NCBI GenBank assembly: GCA_022376515.1
Contig: WTXI01000127.1
Location: 41,744-105,743, forward strand
Length of the DNA: 64,000 bases
Source of the DNA: Lactifluus volemus
Lineage: Eukaryota > Basidiomycota > Agaricomycetes > Russulales > Russulaceae
Direction: 5' to 3'
Shown here one piece after another: positions 22,961-34,055 of the stretch. The notes under the pieces are model-generated. The model saw nothing but the letters and a program-made list of their open reading frames with translations, ran no database searches and had not been told where the DNA came from. A program made the position numbers and the translations under genes. Position 1 is the stretch's first letter, and the number at the start of each line of letters is the position of its first letter.

Positions 22961-24295
22961 ACAACAGCGACTACGAGTGGACAACAAAAGTATGTCTCTG
23001 GTCACTTTTCGACACCTATTGGTACCGATTTCATCTCCAAAAACGCTACCTCATCACTCCAATCCAGACGGGGTCCGCGGTTCCCCCCCTTTGTTTATTG
23101 TATCCTCCGAGTCGCGCCGCAGCGCTGGTTGCGCACCACCCTGACTCAGACTACTACTGCAGGATACCGCCGGCCAAGAACGCTTCTCCTCCCCACTCTC
23201 AACTACATTTTTTTCGTGGGGTGGATGCCGCCCTTCTCATGTTCGACGTCAATCAGCCTGCGACGCTGCATATCCTCACCTGATGGTGGTCCGAATTTCG
23301 TGCCTGCGCACCGCCCGGCGCAGATGAAGACATGGAAGAATACTGCCTCGTGGTAGTCGGAAATAAGACCGAACTCATGTCCGATTCATGTCCGATTCGG
23401 CCAAGGCTACTACCACTATGGAAGAGGATGCCTTGGGCCTCATCGATGAGCTCGTTCCGCCCTCGGATACGTGATCCACTAGCCGCAGTCCAGCAACGCC
23501 AGTGGACGAGAGAGAGACTGGTTACCTGCCCACGTCATCGATGGAACTGATGACGACGACGAAATGTGAGTACTTACGAACGGAAATTTGAATCTGGATA
23601 CAACATCTCAGTCAGAGGGTATCACTTCTCTTGGACCAGACCAGCTCCCGCAGCGGCTGGCACCCACCCTACCCCGGACGCCACCGACGGCGATCCCGAA
23701 GCCGACATGGATCCCACCATCATGATCCCACCCCGCACATCCTCGATCGACCTCGCTTCGCATCATCACAAACGCACATCCAAATCCAAGCGCAACTTCC
23801 CAACCCAGCTTTGTGACGCACGGCTCGACCCGCTTCGCCTCCTTCCACACTACCGCGTCCTCCTTTTCCGATGGCACCCACATTCGAATCCGCGCTCTCC
23901 TTCCCACTCTCGCGTTCCCGCTCCTCTTCTTCCTCTCCGTTGTTACACGCTCATAATAGATCACGGACGACTCGGAGACACTCGCTCTCGTCTTCGACGA
24001 TATCGATATCGACCACACTCACGATCACGGCCTCGGCGATACGCCACGGTGCAAGCCCTTGCACGAGTCATGCCACCTTGTCCCCCGCGAGGACCCAAGT
24101 TATTCTTCACTTCGGCTAAGACAGGCGCGGGCGTCTCGGGCGTGTTTGCCTACCTCGCACAGCGTGTCCTCACGCGGAAACGCAGGCAGAGCCACCGACT
24201 GGGGTGAGGAAGGGCAGTACAGTCGATCTTGATCAAGCTATGATCGGGCAAAAGAGGATATCTGGAAGCACTTGCTGTTTCTACGTGCAACCTTA
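22961..24295 (+). pseudogene. Rab7-like GTPase remnant 3 (best 5-prime part)
   Basis: The frame at about 23.0 kb reads QQKYVSGHFSTPIGTDFISK, matching Rab switch I. One extra A then shifts into TLPHHSNPDG. After an intron-like stretch (...TACTGCAG) come DTAGQERFSS, FFVGW/RGVDAALLMFDVNQPATL, a TGA in place of the Arg of LTRWW, WWSEFRA, EEYCLVVVGNKTEL (G4), EDALGLIDELVPPSDT, a Ser/Pro/His-rich insert, KLFFTSAKTGAGVSGVFAYLAQ (G5) and a C-terminal DLDQAMIGQKRISGSTCC. The double-Cys end is the usual Rab prenylation site, although no stop follows directly. The P-loop exon is missing. Several indels; not functional. Confidence 0.75.
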
Positions 24296-24439
24296 TTTAT
24301 GTCGATCCTTTTTCATAGGTTGGAATGTTGTTGCCAAGTATATGGATATTGTACGTACACTTCCTAACAGAACAAGTTGTGTAAGAAATGGAAATGCTTA
24401 GATTGATAGCTTCTCACTTACAGTACTACTTTTCACCTT

Positions 24440-24715
24440 ATCCTTGATATGTCGACAGCCCGTGTCTCACTGCCTCTGCTTCACGTGCAAAGTATTGGCC
24501 AGCCGTTCCTAATCGATGAGTTCCAGGTTCGTGAGCTTTACCAGAACGTCGCAGACTGTACATTACATATCGGCAAAGCCATGACAGTGAAACTGCGGTA
24601 TCGGGACGTCCAAATGGACGTGTTTTTGATATTGGAAGTGATCATACGATGGGCGGCACAGCCGATAGCATACAAGAGGTGAGACGGAACTACAGAGAAA
24701 GTCGGGAACAATACT
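24440..24715 (-). pseudogene. BCKDH E2 N-terminal fragment
   Basis: The minus strand carries FQYQKHVHLDVPI and flanks shared with the E2 N-terminal piece at 11.2-11.5 kb. It lies directly beyond Rab remnant 3, as in the other block B copies. A plus-strand frame here (LLHVQSIGQPFLIDEF...) is open in two copies but closed in others, so I do not call it a gene. Confidence 0.5.
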
Positions 24716-25266
24716 TTGCGCGTGCAGCATGGTAGCTACCCATCTCCAGTCCTGTAAATACGAGGACCGCATCTTCTTCGTCATATGTGTTGCGGAATAT
24801 AAGTGCAGACTTGAAAAACAACAACAACATACATTTGGAATGTATATACGGGGAACAGGCCAAGGAAGGGGATACCATAGCACAAACGGGTAAGCTAGGA
24901 CGAGGTGCAAGTCAGGAACGAAACTAACCAACTCGGTGGGACAAGGAACGTCGAACGGCAAGTAAAAGTAGTGGTAGGGAAACGAGAATGGGTCGCAACC
25001 TAATATAGAACGCGATTCGAGGCATGGTATGTAGTCTGAGACAGGAGATAAACGACACAGAGGGGCCAGCGATAGAGAGGATGGGGGATAATCGCAACAC
25101 AAGAGAGTGAAATATAACACGGAGCCGAGGCATAAAGGGTGGTGTGACCGAAGTGGCATTGTGGAGTACGGGATGAGGACAGATGGTAGAAGGAGGAATG
25201 AGGAAAGGGAACGAGGGGGAAGAAGCTATGCGAAAGACTCCAAGGACAATTACTGCGCTGGTGTCC
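24716..25266. repeat. Spacer between E2 N-terminus and F7
   Basis: A copy of the 3.88-4.42 kb spacer module, closest to 11.5-11.95 and 35.9-36.4 kb. No gene is seen. Confidence 0.55.
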
Positions 25267-26840
25267 TTACTCGCTGGGGCGAGAGAGGGCTACAGGACGA
25301 CCGCTATGCTGGCGGGCTGCGACAAATGATTGTATGCCTCGTGGCACAGCTTCAGCGGGTTTTGGGTGATGGAGATAATCTCCAACCACAATGGAAAGGC
25401 TGTGTAGCGAGGGGAATACTTCGGCGGCTGGTTCTCCTGTGAGCCCTTCTAACGCAGCTGCGATGGAAAGCTCTAGCAAGGTGGATATTTGAAGATTCTG
25501 GACAGAGGGAAATGATTGAAAGAGTTGGAACCATACCGTCGGATCTATATCAATTTCTGGTTCTTTGCGCCAATAGCAGCAGCACTCGATGACGAGCGAT
25601 TCCACGCTAGATCGGAAGGACAGAATCTGGCTGCATATTTGTGCCATTGAAAACACTTGCCAATCTAAAGGGTCGCAAATGATATGCCATGAGCAACTCC
25701 GATCCATCACCTCGTCTTCATTGGGCGGCATATCAGATGGAAAGAAGACAGCATCGAAATAGATGAAGGGCTTGAAAGAAAGCGCATTAATCCTCAAGGT
25801 TAGACTGGATGTCCCGAATGAGTCTAGATGATCAAAGAAGCGAATAGTTTGGGGAATATCAAACACCAGTTGATTGAAGAAGACTATCCTGAGGCGATCG
25901 AACCTGAGTAGAGGTGCATCTATTCGGGCGGCGAGAACTTCCAGGTACTCGCTAACCCCTTTAAAATGCAACCCAGTGAGAGCGGGGAGAACAGACCGGG
26001 TCGGTGGCGGGACAGGTCGGTTTCTCCGTTTGGGTTGAGGCGTCGGAGATTTGAATTCGATGGTGAGGTATTCGAGCCTCGGCAACACGGAAAGGGATGT
26101 AGCCATTGTCTCGGGTAGGATGTACCCAGAATTAGTTATATCGTAAAGATCAAGAGATGTGAGGTCTCTTGTAGACAAGAGGAGTCGTGAAAGCGACGGA
26201 AATGAGATTTGCCAGAGATGGAGATGTTGTAAACGCGGGGCGGATCCATTCAAGAATGTGTTGGGAAGGGCTAACACATCCAAGTCATTCAATGATGTAA
26301 GGTCAAGAGATGTCAATTCCGGAAATGGCTCCTGCATCACTGTCACTATTCGTTCCCAGAAATTACTTTGACTATAGACTCCAATATCGATTTTCTGTAC
26401 GCGGTCACGATGCTCCAATGCGGCAATGAGGTTGTCGATTTCGTCCTCACTTGTCAATCCATTGTGGACTGCAAGAGGAAATGTTGGCCAGATATCGAGC
26501 AGTTTCCTCACTGGCGTTTTTGATTTGCAAATCAGTTGCAATTTGAGACGGAGTGGTGATTCAAAAATGACGAATCGCCATCTTCGGCATACATGCACCA
26601 GCTTGGGCCAATTTAATTGCCATTCATAATGATTCGAAGCTTGATAGAATATTTCTAGCAGGACGTCATCTGGGATCGATCCGATGGACACTCGTTGGAG
26701 CACCTGGCCTGCGCGATACAACTCAGCAACTGTTGCAGTGGCCCTAGATGAGCCATACCTGGTCCTGATCGAATAAACGATTCCTTGTGGCGAGGTGCAA
26801 CTCGCTTTACTCTATTCGAGCCTAGGGAGCTGTCATCCAT
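25267..26840 (-). CDS. F-box protein F7, two exons
   Basis: Exon 1 is 26840-26759 (MDDSSLGSNRVKRVA..., 27 codons plus one base), the intron 26758-26709 (50 nt, GTATGG...GCGCAG) and exon 2 26708-25267, giving about 507 aa. The F-box (VLQRVSIGSIPDDVLLEIF), HVCRRWRFVIFESP, PVRKLLDIWPTFPLAV, ALEHRDRVQKID, SGYILPETMATSLSVLP, FDIPQTIRFFDHLDSF and the C-terminal SGRPVALSR are present. It is closest to F4 and F9, which hold the equivalent place in the higher-order repeat. Function by family only: SCF substrate adaptor. Confidence 0.86.
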
Positions 26841-28094
26841 CGGGGTGAAATAGGTCCCAGGGAATGACCAGTCAGCGATACTATTGTATGGTCGGGAGAA
26901 TGGTGTCAGCGGCACATATTCGAGCCTGTGACTGAGCCCTGAGTGCAGATTCATGAGAACCTATCACTTTTGTAATAGTGACTCGGAAGGATATAGGCGT
27001 GCTCGGTAGGATTCACTGACAGAAATGCCCGCAGTTTAGTAGATGGTGGCTCGAGAGATGGGTATATCGAGAGAGCCGCTAACCTACCTAGTACGTATAC
27101 TTGAGTTACCCTTACCCTGTTGTACACGCGATACACATGCAGTGTCCACCTGGCTTCCATTGGAAGGTCCGTCGCAAATGGCTGTGTTTGTTGGGACACG
27201 CGGCGTATTGGCACAGGGTGGACCGCTCTGACACTGGCCAGGCGACAATCGCAGGGATTCGAAGAAGACCAGTCTTCACACTACGAGCTGTCATCTGGAA
27301 AGCCCTTCCCTGTTAAACAATGTAAGGGGGAGGTCTTGTCCATATTACCCAAAATCAGGGAAAAAGGTAGGTACAGAATAGGTGAATAGTAACCGATAGA
27401 CGATACAGTGACTACTAGTACTAGTATTTGTGGCTCAGTATCTGATCTGCCGTGGGAAGAAGATCCTCTCCTTCTCCTGTGCGGTACAGGTGGGGCCAAT
27501 GCTAAGGGGAGTTTCCGTCGCGTAATCCATAGCGTATCTGAGCCTCTGTGGATTGCCCGGTACATGCATGGTCCGCACGACACGCGGTGAAAAATCGCGA
27601 GTCGGTATCGGGTCTCGCGGTGGGGTGGGTAGTCGTGATGGGAAGAAGCTCAGCCATGGCTCGTGGTGCGTGGTATGCACAATACACGCAAATCTATACG
27701 GACGCAAGCTGTAGACGGTCGTAGCAGTGCCAACTGAATAGAAGGCGCGGGCATTGTATAACTTACTTGAGCTTCCCAACATCTTGAAGTATGTTCCCCT
27801 TTCACCTGATCTGTTCAAGGTGTTGTGCGATGACATATCGAGCCGGAGGTGGCTTCCTCCAGTACTTACCCATGGGAATGCCAGTGAAGAAGGAGGGTGA
27901 AAGGTGCTGGCATGTCCTTTACATCACACAGGGCCAAAATTACGCCAACGGGTTGCTCGCCATCGGGGATATTCAACTCACAACTCTAACCTTGAGAACA
28001 CAAGTGTTGTCGAGAAATCAGATTAGAAACAAGATGTTCCATCGTGTTTCGCGACTGCCGCGAAATCCCTCTCATATTCCTTTCGCAATCATTC
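26841..28094. repeat. Spacer module upstream of F7, block A2
   Basis: Long near-identity to 13.59-14.80 kb, so blocks A1 and A2 are duplicates. The unrecognised minus-strand frame with IPTRDFS...RAMHV is again present near 27.5-27.7 kb. No gene I can support. Confidence 0.55.
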
Positions 28095-28270
28095 GCTCTG
28101 GCTGTTCGACATATATACCCCCACCACGTCTCCACAAACGCAGCCAACTCTGCGCCCTCCACGACCAGCTAATGCCCAACTTGAGCCTTCGCTCTCCTTT
28201 CCCATCGCCCTGGTCGACGCTCTCCTTTCCCATCGCCCTGGTCGACATCCCACACCCAGCGCGCGCGTTG
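28095..28270 (-). pseudogene. BCKDH E2 C-terminal fragment with internal tandem repeat
   Basis: The same C-terminal piece as at 14.8 kb (RLKLGISW... AELAAFVETW). About 25 bp (CTCTCCTTTCCCATCGCCCTGG type) is tandemly duplicated at about 28192-28243. It joins Rab remnant 4 at about 28,300. Confidence 0.65.
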
Positions 28271-28299
28271 TATCCTCGCGCGCTAGCTGTGCGCCACTC

Positions 28300-29425
28300 A
28301 CGCGACTCGACCTGTACTACTGTACTACAGGATACCGCTGGTCAAGAACGCTTCTCCTCACTCTCCACTACTTTTTTTTTGTGGTGCGGATGCCGCCATT
28401 CTCATGTTCGACGACAATCAGCCTGCGACGCTCTATGCCCTCACCTGATGGTGGTCCGAATTTCGTACCTGCACCCTGCTCGCAGATGAACACAGGGAAG
28501 AATACTGTCTCGTGATAGTTGGAAATAAGACCGACCTCATATCCGATTCGATAACGCTACTAATACGAGAGGATGCCTTGCGCATCATCGACGAGCTCGT
28601 TCCGCCTTCGGATACGCGACCCACCAGCAGTCCAGGCAACGCCAGTGGACGAGAGAAACTGGTTACCCTCCTGCGTCGTCAATGGATTCGACGACGACGA
28701 ATTGTGCGTATATACATCTCAGTCAGAGGGTATCATTCTCTTGGATGAGACCAGCTCCCACAGCGGCTGGCACCCACGCTACCCCGGACGCGGATGGTGA
28801 TCCCGAAGCCAACATGGATACTTCAGTTCCCACCACCATGATCCCACTCCGCACGTCCTCGACCAACCTCGCATCACCACAAATGCACATTCAAATCCGA
28901 CTCACCCAACTTCCAACTTCAATTTCTCGACGCACGGCGGCACGCTCGGCTCGAACCCACACGGGCTTCACCCCCTTTCAAACCCCCGCATCCTCCTTTT
29001 CCGATGAACGCCCACGCCGAACCATTCGAATCTGCGCTCTCCTCCCCGCTCTCGCGTTCTCGCTCCCCTTCGTCCTCTCCATGTCTACACGCTCATAAGA
29101 ATTGAGCCCGCGCGACTCGGAGACGCTCGCTCTCGCCATCGACGATATCGATATCCACCACACCTACGATCACGCCAGCGCAATACGACACGGCGCAAGG
29201 CTTAGCACGAGCCATGCCACCTCGTCCCCCGCGGGGACTTAAGTTAATCTTCACTTCGGCTAAAACAGGCGCAGGCGTCTCGTACATGTTTGCCTACATC
29301 GCACAGCGTGTCGGGAATGGGAGGATTCGCGGGCAGAGCCGCCGAATGGGGTGAGGAGCAGCAGTACGGTCGGTCTTGATCAAAATATGATTACGCAAAA
29401 GAAGACATTTAGCCATTCTTCGTGA
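28300..29425 (+). pseudogene. Rab7-like GTPase remnant 4
   Basis: The clearest G3 box, DTAGQERFSSLSTTFF (28331-28378), is followed, after one extra T, by CGADAAILMFDDNQPATLYALT, a TGA stop, WWSEFRT, a VIVGNKTDL G4 box near 28.52 kb, DELVPPSDTR, the low-complexity Ser/Pro-rich insert and a degraded FTSAKTGAGVS G5 region near 29.26 kb. P-loop and switch I are absent, because the copy starts at the exon that follows the E2 C-terminal fragment. It is paralogous to remnant 2, with the same junction. Confidence 0.75.
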
Positions 29426-29599
29426 GGGCTGGAATCTTAGCTAGGTTATCTTTGTCGATCCTTTTTCCTAGGTTGGAACGTTGTTGCCGTATTTTTAGAT
29501 ATCGTACGTGCACTTCCTAACAGGAAGAGAAGAAACTTCGGAATGATTAGAATAACTTCCCACTTATAGTACTATCCACTTGTCCTGGTTTGATAACCT

Positions 29600-29800
29600 G
29601 ACTTTGCTTCAAGTGCAAAGTATTGGCCGGCCGTTCCTAATCCATAGTCCCAAATTCGTGGGCTTTACCACAACTTCGCAGACTGTTCCGGAACTGCGGT
29701 ATTCAGGCCCGGTATTGTACGAGAAAAACGTGTGGTCGTCCAAACGAACGCGTTTTTGGTATTTGAAGCGGGCCAGAAATTCACGTGAGCTTCACGTGCC
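29600..29800 (-). pseudogene. BCKDH E2 N-terminal fragment (short)
   Basis: The minus strand has the string ATACCAAAAACGCGTTCGTTTGG in common with the E2 N-terminal pieces at 3.79 and 40.7 kb. It is a paralogy-based call only. Confidence 0.4.
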
Positions 29801-30424
29801 GCGTCTTTATCATACATATTACGGAATATAAGTGCTTCTTGAAAAAATACAACATACATTTTGAATGCATATACGGGGAACAGGCCGAGGAGGGATACCA
29901 TAACACAAACAAGTAAGTTAACTGACGAGGTAAAAGTCAGGAACGGAGGCGAAATAGACTAACTTGGTGGAACAAGGACGCCGAATCGCAAGGAAAGAGA
30001 CGGTAAGGAAACGAGAATGGGTCGCAAACCAATATAGAGCGCGATGCGAGGCGTGATAAGTAGTCTGAGATAAGAGGAGACAAAGATAGAGGACACGGAG
30101 GGGTCAGCAATAGAGAAGAGGGAAAGTGGACGCAACGCAGGCCAGTGCAACATAGCACTGAGCCGAGGCATAAAGCATAAATGCGGTTGTGGCTGAGGTG
30201 GCATTGCAGAGAACAAGACGGAGCGTAGGGCGCGCCGGGTTGATGACACATGGGCGGTCCAAAATCGTAGTCAGAAACAAAAGATATCGGGACGAGGACA
30301 GATGGTGGAAGGAGGAATGGGAGCGAGTGGGAAGAAGCAAATGCGAAGACTCCAAGGACAGTGGCTGCGCTGACTTTACGGTCTCCTTACTGGCGGCGGC
30401 AAGAGACAGCTACGGGGTGACGCT
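29801..30424. repeat. Spacer module with the following F-box gene deleted
   Basis: A copy of the 3.88-4.42 kb spacer, closest to 40.8-41.37 kb. It continues into the last bases of an F-box gene (GCGGCAAGAGACAGCTACGG) but switches at about 30,420 to E2 sequence (GCTGCCGCCAGGTACC). The whole F-box gene and the E2 C-terminal exon expected here are missing. Confidence 0.6.
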
Positions 30425-31540
30425 GCCGCCAGGTACCCGCACGGGCATCGCGCGCTGTCTGGCCCCGACTGCACCAATTTTACTCACCGTGAGCGTGGTA
30501 CCTGCTTTCTGAGATACGCGAGATGCGAGATGCTTAAGGGCTGAGGCGAGGCTGTATACAAAGTGCGGGTCCACGGCACGGATGGTCGGCGTACATAACC
30601 CCGTCAGTGTTGACTCTATGCTATACTGACAGGAATACATTGCGTTGGAAAGGGTCTTGAGAAGGATGGGGAGATAGGTTAACTTGGCATAGGTGCCTGA
30701 TGTGGGTGGAGTAGTTCCCAGAAGCGTGGGGAAGAAGGATGATGGGGCGAAAGGAGGTACGGCCGATGGTTCTCGTGGTGAAAGGTAATGTTTACATTAA
30801 TGATGGGAACTATTTCATGCAATTGAGGTCAGATCCAGTGACGTTGAGTATCTAGGTGCTCGTCAGCAATACAGTCGGAGAAGGGGTTACCAACAAACGA
30901 GGGATTTCCGAACACTGTGAACACCGTGCATGGGATGAATGACAACATTGGAATAAAGATAAATGTACGCACCTTTTCCATTGCTTTCCACATCCCATTC
31001 CGCATCCGTCCTAGCTCGACGACGACATCCTCTTCTGCTCAGAGAGAAGTCGTCGCGCCAGGCGGTTGCTCACCAACGTACTTCCTATCGCGAGGTGGCG
31101 TTCTATATCCTCTTGCTCGACGCGCCCATATTTCCCACTTCCTGGACAGCAATGCAATGTCCACGGCACACTTCGGTGCAAAGTTGCGTAGGGCAACCAC
31201 CTTCTTGGCCTCGGACTTGACTGTCGTCGCCGACCCTGACGTTGACACGGTCGATTCCGGAGGAGGGTAGGTTATTCGGATCTAGTGGATATAAACGACG
31301 AGCTACTGATATCTTTTCCAACGCGATCTGCGGCTTGGAAACACCGGCCTGGTTCCGGATTCCCTGGAGCGACGTGCTCCTCTTGTGGCATAAACGTGCC
31401 CTCGCATCCGAGTCTGGGGGCTCAGATGTTATAATATCAGACGAATCGGATGCGACCTCAATGATGCACAAACCTTCGCCAACCTTGGCTACCTGTCCTT
31501 TCTTGCACTAGGATTTCCTTGAGAGTCACTGCATACGGAC
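30425..31540 (-). pseudogene. BCKDH E2 remnant IV, lacking its C-terminus
   Basis: The minus strand has the lipoyl end (SMEISRPYAVTLKEILVQ near 31.54 kb, then VAKVGEGLCIIEVASDSSD), the hinge (GNQAGVSKPQIALEKISVARRLYPLDPNNLPSSG), a shifted WKAMEK/IPHL region near 30.9-31.0 kb, and TPTIRAVDPHFVYSLASALKHLA near 30.53-30.60 kb. The DHRV-containing C-terminus found in remnants I-III is absent, because the copy begins at the deletion junction at about 30,420. Frameshifts throughout. Confidence 0.72.
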
Positions 31541-31924
31541 GACTGATCTCCATGCTGACCTTGTGAAAATGCATCGCGCTCGGCGGAAGTGGCTCATTGA
31601 ACAGGTTGAAAAGAGTGACCAGTTGCCAGAGTTACTCGCTAAATAAGGTCCGAGCCGAGCTCTTGTCCTAGATGGCGACGACGGCTAGGATGAATCAGAT
31701 TAGAAAAACCGAGACGGTCGTGACGTCAATGCGTCAACATGCTTCTGTTCTAAGGGATGACAGCCAAATGGAGCAGCATGCAGTGGAAATGGCATCTCAT
31801 GACATCGTCCACGTGGTCCAATGCCACACGCGTGACCTTCAACGCAGTGCTCGGGCCGAGGAAACCGGCCAGCAGGGCTAGTACAGGAGAACGCAATCGG
31901 TCAATCTCAGGCTCGTTGATGCAA
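31541..31924. repeat. Upstream flank of F8
   Basis: A copy of the F3/F6 upstream flank. GTCGTGACGTCAATGC carries the TGACGTCA palindrome at about 31720-31727. No gene is seen. Confidence 0.5.
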
Positions 31925-33503
31925 ATGAGTGACCTTTCCATGGGCTCCAACAGAAAAAGTGTTGTTGCACGCCAACGGAAGAATTTGCTAATTCAACGAG
32001 AACAAAGTAAGACTCATCAGAAACAACCATATCAATTACTGACTCCGAGTTGTGGGTGTAGGCCAGGGGTTCCAACGAGGAGTAACAATAGGATCTCTCC
32101 CAGACAATGTCCTCCTAGATATATTTGATTTTTCCAAGTTGCCATCGACGAAGACGGACGTAAACTTTCATGGAATTGGAGAAGCTAGTGCACGTATGCC
32201 GAAGATGGCGATACATCATCTTTGAATCGCCAATCCGTCTCAATCTGCAGCTCATTTTTACAGAGGAATCACCTGTGAGGAAGCTGTTGGATGTCTGGCC
32301 GCCATTTCCTCTTGCCATCAAATTCATCTTCGACTATTCGCGTATGCCCTTGCAACTGCCAGTGCTATGGAAGGACCCCGATGATCGCATCGACTCTTTG
32401 GACAACCTTGTTGCCGCATTGGAGCATCGTGATCGAGTACGTGAGATTCAAGTTTATGTCGTCAATACACCGGATCGTCTATGTGAAAAAATTGTCACAG
32501 CAATGAAGAAACCATTTCCAGCATTGAGATCTCTTTCATTTCAGTCACCTGACGAGATTCCCTTAGACTCGGAGCTAGATACGCTCTTGAATGGATTCGC
32601 CCCGTGTCTACGTGATCTCACTCTTTCGGGAATCTCATTTCCGTCATTGCCACGACTCCTCTCTTCTACAAGCGACCTCACATATCTTAATCTTTACAAT
32701 ATTCCTGAATTTGGGTACATCCCACCCGAGACGATGGCCACATCCTTGTCTTCGCTTCCAAAGCTCGAATGCCTTGTCATCAATTTCAAATCCATGAGAC
32801 TTCACCCCGACAGGGCCCTACCCGTACAGACTCGGTTTGTTCTTCCTGTCCTCACAATGCTGGCATTCAAAGGTGTGAGTGAGTACTTTGAAACCCTCGC
32901 AGCCCGATTCGATGCCCCACTACTCGATAAATTCGCGATAACATTCTTCGATTAGCTTGTCTTTGACATCCCGCAATCCGTTCGGTTCTTTAGTAGTTAC
33001 CTGGACTCATTCAAGGAATACCGTCTAACTTTGACATTCCAGTGGCGGGGCTCCGCCTTGATCACCTTTCGCTCCGATACAACGCATCATTCTGTATACT
33101 TTCCATGTTACGCGTGGAAAATTGTATGCGAAGATATGATTCGTCAAGTCATTTATGTAGCACAGATATGCGGCCAGATTCCGCCCTTCCACTCCCGCGT
33201 GAAGTCACTCATCATTAAGTGGAACACCCCACTGACATCGATGATCCCACGCTATGGCTCCAACTTTTTCACTCTTTCCCCTCTCTCCAGAGTCTTCAAA
33301 TACCTGTCACGCTAAAGCCGTCCATCGCATCTGCATTAGAAAGGCCCACGGAGGGATCACCGGCAGCTGCTGAAGTATTCCCCTCGCTACACAGCCTTTC
33401 CATTGTGGGGAAAACGTGGGGTGGAGCTGTGGAAGAACCCATCCAATCATTTGTTGAGATCCGCCAACGCTCTGGTCGTCCTGTAGCTCTCTCTCGCATT
33501 TGA
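31925..33503 (+). pseudogene. F-box pseudogene F8, plus-strand type
   Basis: Exon 1 (31925 or 31940 to 32006, MGSNRKSVVARQRKNLLIQ) and the intron (32007-32061) are preserved, and exon 2 begins with GVTIGSLPDNVLLDIFDF. It then breaks: a frameshift just after the F-box (about 32135-32175), a CAG-to-TAG stop at 32953-32955 within the FFDQ-LVFDIP motif, and another shift near 33,220 before DPTLWLQLFHSF. The C-terminus RPVALSRI is intact in its frame to 33,503. Paralogues F3 and F6 are open over these positions, so this copy is dead as a full-length F-box protein. The 261-aa central frame (32170-32955) could still be translated but lacks the F-box. Confidence 0.85.
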
Positions 33504-34055
33504 GAATTCGATTGAGAACATCGTCGTCATCCAGGTTCACCGCACCTGCTCTCGTATACTTCTTTCCGCCCTATCCCTGTCCTCCTTCCACTATCCGTCA
33601 TTTAAGTTGTCCAGGTTCCATGTGCTGATTGCGACCTTGGACTGCCGCTCGGCCTGTCTCTTCGGCCATGACCACCTTCTCTTTCGTTGCTCTTTTGTGC
33701 TAGTGATAACCTCGTGTCCTGCTTCGTTTCTGATCCCCTGATATCTGCTACGTGATAGCATTACATTTGCATTTTGTACTGAATGCGCTACTACGTACAT
33801 CTACCACCTATAGTTAGAACTAGCTAGAATGGTATTCAAAGATTGAGACTTGAGACGTTGAGGAGCGAAGGGACGACTCGGGCTCGGACATCCCTAGAGT
33901 GAAAATATGTTGCGTGGAGGGGAGATAAGTTAACTTAGCATAGGTCCCAGATGTCGGTAGGGGAGCGACGTTGAGTAGATAGGCGCTCGTCAGCAAGCTT
34001 GAATGTCGCGGCAGCCCTCCCACCCCACTGAGCCTACTCCATCTCTCAAATAATC
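33504..34055. repeat. 3-prime flank of F8
   Basis: The conserved downstream flank of the plus-strand F-box subfamily, then AGGCGCTCGTCAGCAAGC-type sequence leading into Rab remnant 5. No gene. Confidence 0.45.
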
